This document shows positions 22,744-32,094 of a stretch of 64,000 nucleotides of DNA, piece by piece. Below the pieces are notes generated by a model that saw nothing but the letters and a program-made list of their open reading frames with translations, was not told the origin of the DNA and did not search any database. Source of the DNA: Mesodorylaimus sp. YZB2_4 (lineage: Eukaryota; Nematoda; Enoplea; Dorylaimida; Dorylaimidae); the NCBI GenBank assembly GCA_030248295.1, contig JASANH010000959.1, positions 186,001-250,000 of the forward strand, written 5' to 3'. Each line of letters starts with the position of its first letter. Positions within the stretch are counted from its first letter, which is position 1. The translations under genes and the position numbers were made by a program.

Positions 22744-25700
22744 CTACAATAACAGAACCCGTAATCTCTGCAGGATCTACGAACTCATCCTCCCACTTCC
22801 TCGAAATAATCCGACAGCTTTAAATTTTGTTTAGGAGCATTCCTAGAACACCCTATATCCGTTTGCAGTATCCAGCAGAGTCCTGGCGCATGGAGATGCA
22901 GCAAAATGCGCAATGGACTAACAAAACCTTAAAAGTTTCCAGCTCTGTTTCCCATATCGCTGAATCTCGAAAAAGCTGCTGTTCAATTAGGCCTCAAGAC
23001 AGGAAAATCAAATAGGTTTACTGCAAGATATCGTATTTCCTCGAAATTTTCCTCTAGTCTCGAACCCGATTGAACTTTATTCTTCCCCCCCCTCTGGAAA
23101 TCCTTCCCGGGAAGATTTTAATTACCGCACAAAATCATCAGGTGTGGAAAATGTGAAGGATATGAGTGTTGGCGTGATAGAAAATGTTTTCCTTGAAGAA
23201 TCAGATGATGAAAATGCGGTTTAAGACGAAGATGTCGAGCATATTGATTGAATTCGGTTAGGAGCAGCATGAATACGGGAAGAGAAGTATTGAAATGAAA
23301 AAACTTAGCAGTACTTGTTGAAGAATAATTTATTTCTGGCATCTGGGAAATGTCTGAGTTTCATTTTCTTGCCCCCTCCCCTCCAACCTGGAAATCCTTT
23401 CCTCTCGTTATTATACCCCGTCTAAAACCAATTTAAAAAAATTTCTCCCCCCCCCCTCGCCCCAAGAGAATCATCATCATCATGTTTCACTGATACCTGA
23501 AAATACGGTAGCCCACAAAAGAGCTGGAAAAATCGAATAAAAATTTATTAACGGGGTATGAACCACAGAGCATCCAACACGTCAAATAAAAAAGGGACAA
23601 TTTTATTTTGAATCCAAAGTCCTGCCTCCCAAAATCTCTCATGTATATTTTCCGTCTACACAGTTTGCCCACTGAATCGCCCAATGAACAAGATTCCCTC
23701 AGATCGCTCATCGTAGATCAGAAACAAATGTGAGTGATCTGCGATGAATACGACAGGCGGAACTTGATACTCGAAGGAACAGTCTACCACGCACACAGCT
23801 GTGGCCGCAGCAGCTTCAAAGCCTTCTTCGTTTATCTAGAACGAAAGTAAAGACAGCGTTTTTACTTTCCGAAATAGAACATAAACCGCCACGAAAAAGA
23901 AAGGACACACTACAGTAACAGTATAATGGGTAGGTATATTATTATAATAAGATTGCCGATAACCATCAAAAAATTTTAATCTTTTGTAAATATTGGTCAA
24001 AATATCAGCCTAAAATTTAGCGTTGACGTTAAATTAAAATCTCTGCGCTTAAAAGGGTACAGCAGGAATTTCAAAGACCTAGCCTGTAAATCTTCCAAAA
24101 AACAAAACACTGTTGGACGTATGGTCAAATATGCAAAATGAAAATGAGTGATCGGCTATAAACTTCGGTTTTGGTCTGGGTGGAGTAAGCGGAGCGCAAT
24201 AACCAACGAATTGGATTGCTGTCGCTGCAGCTGCCTCTGTACCTTGTTCGTTCACCTAGAAAGTGGCGCATTTTTTACTCTCTAGGAACGAAAAAACAGT
24301 ACTTTGGAGAGGTTATTCAAAAAAAAACCATCTCGTCCTGCAAGGTTGGGGAATGTGGGGCAAAAAGGTGATGTACAAAAAGGTTAACTTGCACTAACTG
24401 AACCTGGAACAGTAATAGCTGATATTTCCCACTCGCTACCAGTAATACAGAAGGTGGGCCATATTTTTGCCCAAATGAATTGTAAATTCAAAATCCCGCT
24501 CAGACAGGCTGCTCAGCAGGCTTTTGCATGTGCAACCGCTTATAAAGTTAATCAACCAGGAGACACTTGAAACAAGACGAATAAATAAAATTTTTCAGGC
24601 TTTTTACCCAAAATTACCCTTATGTTACGCTAGAAATGAGCTACAACCTGTTTTCAAAATAAAGTAAGGTGTGATCCATAATTCTCGCAGAGAAAACGCT
24701 GCCATGTTGGCGCTTCCCACGGTGAGATTGACTCATGCCGGTGATGAAGTCTGAATGCCGGATCTTTGACACCCTTTAAAACTCTCTAGAGCATAATTTC
24801 ACGGACACTTTTTGAAGTCCTTACTCAGGTTTTGACTGCGCCTAGTGCGTTCTGTCGTAAAACACGTAAACATGGTTTTCGAAAATTTTTCACCATTTTT
24901 GCACCTCGTTTAGTGAAACATACTGAAAAGTTGAATGCAGTATATTGATTTGGGTCATTTTTATATCCAGAATTTATATGCACTTTGTGCAGTAGTGAAT
25001 AATTCATTCATTAAGCAATCCTACAGTTCTTATTTTGATGATAGCAAAGCTGCAAATTTCAAGATGTACAGCGTTGTTATTACAAATCTGCTGAAAACTG
25101 ATCGGCTCACAAGCAACGGCTCAAATTTCATTAGAATGAGAAAAGCGGAAAAGGACTAAATTATCTAATGTTTTCGTCCGACACAACACTCATTTGAGAA
25201 AGAAACGCTCAAAGACTATGCTTAAAAAGTGCCAGTTATGCTCATTCCAGTGCCGTATTTTCAATGTTTTCCAGAAAAACCCTTCCAAGAAAAAAGACGC
25301 TTTCGGAAAGTACACATAAAATAAATTTTGCCTTCTATTGTGTGCTTGGAATTGCATAGCCAAGGACAGCTGTCGTTGCTGCAGCTTTCGCTCCTTCTTA
25401 TTATCAACCGCAGAAAGTAAAATGCGTCTACTTTCTTAGCAAGCTGGAACTGTTCTTAGGTAAACAGAAAAACAACTTTTGTACCTGATTGGAGACGAAA
25501 GGGACCGCTGCGAATGCATGATTTTCGAGCAGAACTGGTGGAAAACTATCCCGCGACATCGCGATTTCGAAAAATATATGACAACTACAGTATGATCTTT
25601 ACTATTTACGTTATGCAGAGAAGAACAAAAGGGCAAACTGACCTTCACCTCAAACATCTACACCCATCTTATCAATGTAGGCATGCTTCCGCTTTTCATG

Positions 25701-28423
25701 AATAACCAGTAATTTTTCATCGCTTAACCCTCACCCTCTAATCGTGTATCCCACGAAGTCTTCCAAAAAACAAAACGCTTTTGGAACGTTCATCAAAAAT
25801 CGTAAACATAAATGAGTGATCTGCGATGAATCTGATTTTCCGAGACGGAGGTGACATTGCGCACATGCACCTGACCATGACTACGGCAGTCGCAGCTGCA
25901 GCCTCGGTGCCTTCCTCGTTTATCTAGAAAGTAGAGGCGAATGGTTTCAAAATATTTTCTGAAGAAATGTCATGTCAGGAGCTAAAACTGCAGGAAAATA
26001 TCCGCCTAAATACTGCAGCAGGTTTTACACATGAGCCCAAAATTTGGAGCCCTTTAGTCACCCTTGAGAGTATGGACTCGCTAGCGTAACATGGCGGATA
26101 AAAAAGTGAGCATATCAATTTCTGAAATTTGCTACGCCATTGCGAGAGGAAAAAAGTTTTTATTCTGGCTTGATCACAAAGAAAGCAGAAAAAGTCTCCT
26201 CGCTATGAAGCGCATTTTGAAGAATGAAAACCACCTATTTTCCTGCATATCGCCCTACAAACAACAATCCTTTCGATGCTTTATCAAAAATACAGAAAAG
26301 GAATGGATGATCAGCAACAAATTTTGGTTTTGGTGGTTCGGGCATACGAGCGCATAAAAGCATCATTCGAACAGCTGTGGCTGCCGCTGCCTCAGTGCCT
26401 TCTTCATTCACCTAGAAAGTAAAATGTGATCGCTTACTTTCTAGAAGACAAGAAAACACAAATAGTGATGTCATGCACACAAAAAATGTTGATCCCTTGT
26501 AGGGTTAAAAAGGAATATGACTGTGGATTTTCTTTTCAGTGACTGGATCATGGCAATCGGATTTGAAAAATATCAAATGCGAATTAAAAAAACACCTGCT
26601 TGTGTTCAAACACTTCTTGATGCCAAAAAACTTTTTTAAGGGGAGATAGGGAGTAGCCGCCATCCTTTAAAAAAAAGACGTCAGGGTGATTCATCTTACA
26701 ATCATCGAAAGGCACCGCCTCGTCACTCGAGATTAGTTTCCCGAAGCACAACAAGCTGGTAATGTAGGCATGAGTCACATCCCCAGGCTGCTTATAGGTC
26801 CTAGGTTCAGCCAACAACTAAACCTTGTTACATCACACAGACACTGTCAACACTCGTCGCCCGCCTTTGCCACCTGCACCCAACGCAAACACTCATTGCT
26901 CACGCCACGCGTCGCTGCTCATGTTTGCACCTTTCCAGCTCAAGGCCTACACTTTCCAAATACATCATCTATATGCAAGGTAAAGAAAACTAGTACTCAC
27001 CTCCACAAAAGCCTTATGGATAACTTCAGAAACTTTCAAGTCCTTTTTGCCCGAAATGTTAGAAAAGTCGGCACAATCGCTGAACATTTCCGAAGCTCCC
27101 AGTTGCTTCAATGCGTCCGAAAGAGCGAACGATTGCGTCAGTTTGAATTTCGGTAGAGCGACAACCTAAAAGAATACAAAATATTGATGATAAGGCAGCA
27201 CGACGTGCAACCCAAAATGCAGACCCTGTAGATCAAAAGCCCAGGTGCATTAGTGGGATATCTGGATAGCCTAATTGATTTTCAAGGTACTAGCTTTGCT
27301 GTGTGTTGGAAGAGAGCACTGTGGAAAAAGCCAGCTAATATTGAGTCGTCATTGGGGGGTCACCCTGGGGCAAGGACCTCCAGTTCGCGACCCGTAACAG
27401 TAATACCCCCTTATGGCATTGTGGGCCAGGAGAAGGCGGAATGGCGCGAGGGACAGAGCGTTTATGGCACCTGATACAGTATGAGGCACTGCACAGATCC
27501 TCGTTTTTGCTTCTCGGAACTGTGCTGTTTCGGCCATAAAGCCATCTCGATAATTCGTCCAAACCATATTCCCTGCCATCTACGATATGTGATCTTACCT
27601 CGATTTCAGTATCCCTCGTATTTTCAATCGCGTCCAAAATTTTCGCGCCCGTCAGACCTTGCTCCAATTTCTCCAATCCGTATCTGTCCTTGGGCAAGAA
27701 GACGAACATGGCCAATTCTTCACCTTGGTAAGGAATTCCCAAGACTTGGAACTCATCGGTTTCATGATAAGGATACTTCTCGCCGTACTTGTGCATAGTT
27801 TCCAACTTCAACTCCTTGTTTGGCGATGCATAGAACGGTTCTTGACGCGTTTTCTCTTTACTAAATTTAGCCAACCAATCGCCCTTGAAATAGATAGCGT
27901 TGACCAAAATGAGACGCGTGTCGTCGTTCAATACACCGGAAGCGATAAGGTCTTGAATTTTAGCGTTGGTCTTCTCGCTGACCCAATCGTTGATTTGTTT
28001 GCGAGCCACTTCTCCATTTTGTTCACTAAAATTCGTCAGATGCATGTCGGATTGATATTTCTTCGAAAGCAATTCGACAAATTTTTCTAATAAGTTTTGC
28101 GCAAAACTTTTATGGGCGTACAAACGATTGGCTATGGCCAGTTTGTAAGTCGTTTTTGGATTATTCAAAGCTTGCATGATTTCAGCGAACGTATCGTGTA
28201 TTGCTTGATCGCTCAAATTAGGGTCGGCCCCAAAAAGTAGACGTTTCATTTGATCTTTAGTCGTTGTATTCGCCCCAGCGTAGCACATGGCCAAAGCGTA
28301 AGAGACGGAAAACGGGGACAAAAATACATTCTCATCTTTACCCACCGATTCGCTGGCTTTCTTGTATAAACTGATGGCAAAATCGGCCATTGAATGACTC
28401 AAAGTAGCGAGATTTGATGCCAT
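22561..28423 (-). CDS. Serpin gene with an array of alternative terminal exons encoding the reactive-centre loop
   Basis: Constant exon 1 is 28423-27599 (275 codons) and constant exon 2 is 27165-27001 (55 codons), joined in phase 0. Exon 1 starts at ATG 28423 and has the serpin core: [57 protein letters not shown] and the [17 protein letters not shown] sheet. Exon 2 carries [19 protein letters not shown] and ends [12 protein letters not shown]. Any one of five downstream exons, all phase 0 and beginning [VI]NE[EQ]G, can then supply the hinge, loop and C-terminal strands, giving proteins of about 388-391 residues. There is no signal peptide, so the products are probably intracellular, or an upstream leader exon was missed. 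The C-terminal [15 protein letters not shown] and hinge EAAAAT motifs predict an inhibitory serpin. Alternative loop exons are known in some insect, nematode and amphioxus serpin genes. Confidence 0.88.
23656..23835 (-). CDS. Serpin alternative terminal exon E
   Basis: 59 codons plus TAG. Hinge [13 protein letters not shown] (Phe in place of Thr at P14), loop [14 protein letters not shown], then [16 protein letters not shown] and [10 protein letters not shown]1-P1' falls near Cys-Ser with Asp at P2. An upstream 9 bp perfect hairpin (GAAAGTAAA/TTTACTTTC, 23,843-23,869) lies just before the acceptor. Bulky Phe at P14 could slow loop insertion. Confidence 0.85.
   Translation of the reverse strand: MNEEGFEAAAATAVCVVDCSFEYQVPPVVFIADHSHLFLIYDERSEGILFIGRFSGQTV
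24079..24255 (-). CDS. Serpin alternative terminal exon D
   Basis: 58 codons plus TAG. Hinge [13 protein letters not shown], loop [13 protein letters not shown], then [13 protein letters not shown] and FFGRFTG. P1-P1' falls near Tyr-Cys, which would suit a chymotrypsin-like target if the count is right. The acceptor sits in a 9 bp hairpin (24,256-24,285) with one G-U pair. Confidence 0.85.
   Translation of the reverse strand: MNEQGTEAAAATAIQFVGYCAPLTPPRPKPKFIADHSFSFCIFDHTSNSVLFFGRFTG
25250..25411 (-). pseudogene. Dead serpin terminal exon (psi-C)
   Basis: Sequence read on the minus strand from 25,411 resembles the other terminal exons (GAAGGAGCGAAAGCTGCAGC versus the hinge coding region, and TTTTTTCTTGGAAGG at the LFFGR position). 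However, the acceptor is changed from CTAG to CTGC and the hinge frame is broken. The flanking hairpin AGAAAGTA/TACTTTCT (25,412-25,436) is still intact. It is a fossil of a sixth cassette. Confidence 0.65.
25738..25923 (-). CDS. Serpin alternative terminal exon B
   Basis: 61 codons plus TAG. Hinge [13 protein letters not shown], loop [13 protein letters not shown], then [15 protein letters not shown] and [11 protein letters not shown]1-P1' falls near Arg-Cys-Met, with Arg a plausible P2 or P1. The acceptor is CTTTCTAG and a weaker pairing partner (25,953-25,960) lies upstream in the RNA. Confidence 0.85.
   Translation of the reverse strand: MNEEGTEAAAATAVVMVRCMCAMSPPSRKIRFIADHSFMFTIFDERSKSVLFFGRLRGIHD
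26235..26411 (-). CDS. Serpin alternative terminal exon A
   Basis: 58 codons plus TAG. Begins [13 protein letters not shown] (inhibitory-type hinge), loop [14 protein letters not shown], then FVADHPF..FCIFD and VGRYAGK. By counting from the hinge as in antithrombin, P1-P1' falls at about Leu-Cys. The 3' splice site TTTCTAG at its 5' edge is the 3' arm of a perfect 11 bp hairpin (26,412-26,444). Confidence 0.85.
   Translation of the reverse strand: MNEEGTEAAAATAVRMMLLCARMPEPPKPKFVADHPFLFCIFDKASKGLLFVGRYAGK
26412..26444 (-). promoter_or_regulatory. Hairpin enclosing the 3' splice site of serpin exon A
   Basis: CTAGAAAGTAA (26,412-26,422) and TTACTTTCTAG (26,434-26,444) are perfect inverted repeats of 11 bp around an 11-base loop. 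In the minus-strand RNA the AG of the acceptor is the last pair of the stem. Equivalent structures occur at psi-C, D and E, and a weaker one at B. A role in controlling which terminal exon is chosen is inferred. Confidence 0.7.
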
Positions 28424-29219
28424 GTTCGATCGAGAAGCGATAAAAATCTTAGTTTCCAAAGATGAGATGCAAGATCAAGAATGTTGAGAATGTTGAAGGG
28501 TCGGGCAGAGTGCCAAAGTACGTTGTCACCACGGCACGACGGCAGGAATGAAAGTGTCTAGGTGACACAGGCAGGCTAGGTCTTTATAGGCAGCGCTGCC
28601 ACGTCACAGGGGTGATGTGTACGCCCGGGCGAGCTGCTGGTTAGTCATCTACCCGCCTGCCAGTACTTGAGCCAGAACTGGGTGCAAATCAATAAGAACA
28701 TAAAGGGAGAGCTGCAGCCTGGGGACTCTGCGACATTGTAAAGATTACTCGTTTGTGCGCAAAATCAAAAATTTTCGGCAAACCATTCTTGAGTTATTAG
28801 CCGGCGAAAATCCTCCTGTAGCATTGTGCGTCTGGTTGGCTGGTCTATGCAGGCTTGTAGTGGAACTTCGGAGCTATCTCGGGCGCGGGGTTCACGTTCC
28901 GTTGGAGGCTTTTTTAGAGGTTTGGAAGAAGGTGCATGGTAGTTATCCAGTATTCTCAGTTGATCTATCTGTGTAGAGGCAAGCGGTGTTTTGGGCCAAA
29001 CTACTTTGTAACAAAGACGAAAAATGGTCCAATTATTTATATAAAAAATTTGTTATTACAGACTGCAATCACAGAATGGTGGGTTAGGCGTCTGCCTCTC
29101 ACGCCAAGTGCGCAGTTACGGGCGAGTGTTCGACTCGCGGGCCGGTAAATCATTTCGTGTAAAATGTGTCCCTTCACCCTCGAGTGCGCATAAGCGTTTG
29201 GTGATGTGATAAAACATGA
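28424..29219. other. Serpin upstream region with repeat fragments
   Basis: 28,757-28,850 matches, inverted, part of 56,850-56,990 (shared GTCTGGTTGGCTGGTCTA). 28,865-29,035 resembles 6,210-6,365. 29,070-29,150 has tRNA-like features (GGTTAGGCGTCTGCCTCTCA and GTTCGACTC) and a diverged partner at ~30,060-30,210, so it is probably a SINE head. The serpin promoter should lie just right of 28,423; no core motif identified. Confidence 0.45.
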
Positions 29220-30045
29220 ACATTAAGATGCAAACTTTTTGACCAGCCAATGCAAGATAGAGTATAACCAGGGCTCAGGACGGCTGTTCTACTCGGCCAC
29301 ACAAGAGAGGGTCTCGCATGCTGCGCGCTTCGTACAATGTGTAATCACTCACACATAGATGCTTGCCAATGTCAGCGCTAAAGCCACATGGTCTGTGTGC
29401 TGTTGCTGTTTGGACTGGCTCCTTAAAGGATATCAGCTATTGGCGTTACACCACAGCAACCCGAGTATGCTGAAGCCCCAGCTCCATCCACGCCTCCAGA
29501 TTGATGTCCCGCAGCTGCAAGTAAAGTGGCGGCTCAGACGCCCTGAACCTCGACACCTTCAACAGTCTCCCCCTTTCCAACTTTATGTGTTCGTGCTTCG
29601 CTCCATCAGTGATGGTACACTCGAGGATGAAGGAACACATCGTACAAAATGGTTTACGTACAAAATGCTATACGCAAAACGTGCTTGGGCCCACAAAAAT
29701 TTTAAAAAAGATAAAAAGTGTCGAAGAATGTACCTCGTGTACTGAACGTCGCGATGAATATTTGACTCACTATATGCCCAGGGGAGGGGGGGTGTAGTCG
29801 AACATTCGCCAGTAGCGCGCATTCAACCCGAGAGGCGGACACTCTGACCATAAGTCGGCCACAAACTGCATCTCGTTGCTCACGATCAGTCATGCGGCTG
29901 ATGCTCTCGGAAAAAAAAGCTGCTTGAGCACGTTTCCTGATCAACTGCCGTTGCAGTGGCAGAGTAGACCAGCCATCCCTGGTTATCCACTGTGTGCACT
30001 GGCTGGTCAAAAACTTTTGAGTCTATGATACCAAACTTTTTTGGA
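29220..30045. mobile_element. Second copy of the TIR element of 6,366-7,042
   Basis: Left end GACCAGCCAATGCA..ATAACCAGGGCT and right end GTAGACCAGCCATC..CTGGTTATCCACTG match the two ends of copy 1 and are inverted with respect to each other. Copy 2 is ~150 bp longer. The extra part includes 29,681-29,790, which is nearly identical, inverted, to 33,110-33,222. Confidence 0.6.
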
Positions 30046-30239
30046 AATAATCTACATAGTGAGCTAGGAGTGTCTAACTCTCGGGCTATGCGCGCACATG
30101 CTCTTATTAGTAGCGAAAGTACGACCCGCGGCTAGGTAAATCATTTTGTGTCATGTGTCCCGTCATCCTCGAGCTTGTTTTACTGATATGATAAACCATG
30201 AGCATGAACATAAAGTCGGAAGAAGGGAAGGAAGGATTG

Positions 30240-30545
30240 TTCTTGCCTTTTGAGGCTTAGGCATCTACAAATAAGTCATGCCACTATACTCGCAGCGCTA
30301 CAACTTTAGCATATTCAGGCTGCTCGTGTGGAGCAGCACAGCTGATATCCTTTAGGGAACTGTCCTAACTGCATCAGCACACAAAACACAATCTTCGTGG
30401 CTTTGATGCCAACATCTCAATGAATAAATATGTGTGAGAGCGATTAGACCGATCATGCTAAGCCCTGGTTCCACTGTGAGCATTAGCTGGTCTAAAAGTT
30501 TTGAGTCTGTCATAACAGACTTTTTGGAAATACTCTAGAATAGTT
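30240..30545. repeat. Right-end fragment of the same TIR element (third copy)
   Basis: 30,440-30,540 repeats the right terminus (TGGTCTAAAAGTTTTGAGTC, then TGTCATAACAGACTTTTTGG). The preceding 150 bp resembles the interior in inverse order. The left terminus is missing. Confidence 0.55.
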
Positions 30546-32094
30546 CCTGACAGGCGCCAATGTATTGATAGCCAGCTATGTGCAGTCTGCGGCTGCTACG
30601 ATTGAATCGATTGCTGCAGCTTATCCCGCTTGTAAGAGCGGACTTCAGAGTTGTCCAGTTATTTATTCCTGAACGTTTGCAGTTAAAATACTCGATGAGT
30701 TATCATAAACGGGTTGGCTACAAAAACAAGGTGATTGCAGCAAGAAAGCAGCGTGCGTCGGTTAGGGGATAAATAAATGCCAAAAAGACTAAAAGTGAAA
30801 ATGTTGGTACGAGTAAGCTCTCGCGCTTGGTGACGCTTATTCGAAGACGCAAAGACATATGCGGGCACTTGACACTAGGGGTATTTCAAAAACGCAAAAA
30901 GTCATGAGATCAGGATTTCACTCGTCCAGCTAAATTACTAAATTACTTATGCTAAATTACTTCAATCAAAAGCTCTGTTTTTATGAAACTCACGATCAGT
31001 GATAGTCTTTTTTTGCAATTATTCATTCACTCAGCAGGATTTTCCTTGAATTATTAGTCACCTTTGTATCACTCCGCCTGCATTTCTGGAATATTCTACT
31101 CAAAGCCACGCATCATCATCTACCGTCGATAGCTGGCGCTCTTTTTAAGCAGTGTACAACCTCTTCGACGTGAACTTTTATCCCCCCTTCAGATTGAACA
31201 ACAGTTTATTCATATCTATACCTAATGCCTAGTGTCTTGCCACATCACATGGCATATCGAGATGGTATTCGAAGTATGCGGCTTACGGCTTTGCAACTAA
31301 ACTACAACTTGTAAATTTGTCCGTAAGATCTTCTAGCCTTCAGTCTAAGCCGCAAGGGTGTCAGGTCACTCAAGTATAATCGTACAGTCGTCGAACTGTG
31401 GTCTCCAACGAGCATCGTAGCTAAATCTAATCGTTCGATCAGTGTTCTAGGCTCGATTGGCAGCACCACTGATCAGGAGAGATATTTACCACCGAGGGTG
31501 TGATTTGTTGGCGTGTGGGCGACTGCTCACGCGACGCGTTCCTACCACTCCCACTGGCATTTGACCGAGCCGTATCCAGTCGTCGGTAGTGTTACTGACA
31601 CCATTGTACTGCGAACACGATTGGCGGGCTCTCTCGCGGTAAGTAGTCTCTTGGCTCATTTTTGTATTACTTATAAACGAACCCGTTTCTTCTATGTCCA
31701 GTCTATCAAGCTGACCCTAGCTACCGCTGCCGGTTTTGTGACTCTCACCTTCCTTTATGCGGATGACAGTTGAACGAGCCAAATAGAAACAGAAAAAGGA
31801 TTCCAGTCTCTCGAAACTTTGGATGGTCCCTGATTTTTGTGGGACCTAGCCCGGCGTGCACCCTCCTCGGGTGTACTGACCCCTCCTTCTAACCGATGAG
31901 CAGAACTAAGGTCAGGAGGAAGAAGTGTGGTGCTGAGGGAGGATGTTAGAATAAGTTTAGGCAAAGGGATTTTCGTGAACCACTTCCATTCGAGCTCATA
32001 CTAGTTAGGAGAAGGGGTCCCATGCGGATGTGGGAGGTGATGTGTGCTCTCCCATTTCTGGTGTGGGGGAGACGTCAAAGGGGTGCGACCCCGT
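30546..32094. other. Intergenic, no confirmed gene
   Basis: A frame at 31,513-31,773 holds a possible GTAAGT..CAG intron (31,640-31,701), but neither side resembles a known protein. Nothing else is supported. Confidence 0.35.

Noticed and set aside
26584-26817. Candidate extra serpin terminal exon
   Set aside because: No hinge motif (EAAAAT type) and no conserved FIADH or LFFGR segment; simply an open frame in the intron.
27335-27598. Extension of serpin exon 1 beyond 27,599
   Set aside because: The frame stays open for 87 codons past a consensus GAG|GTAAGA donor, but the sequence after it is not serpin-like. Exon 2 continues the serpin fold.
29060-29160. tRNA-Glu-like gene
   Set aside because: It has tRNA-like boxes, but the stems do not pair in register and a diverged partner lies 1 kb away; more likely a SINE head.
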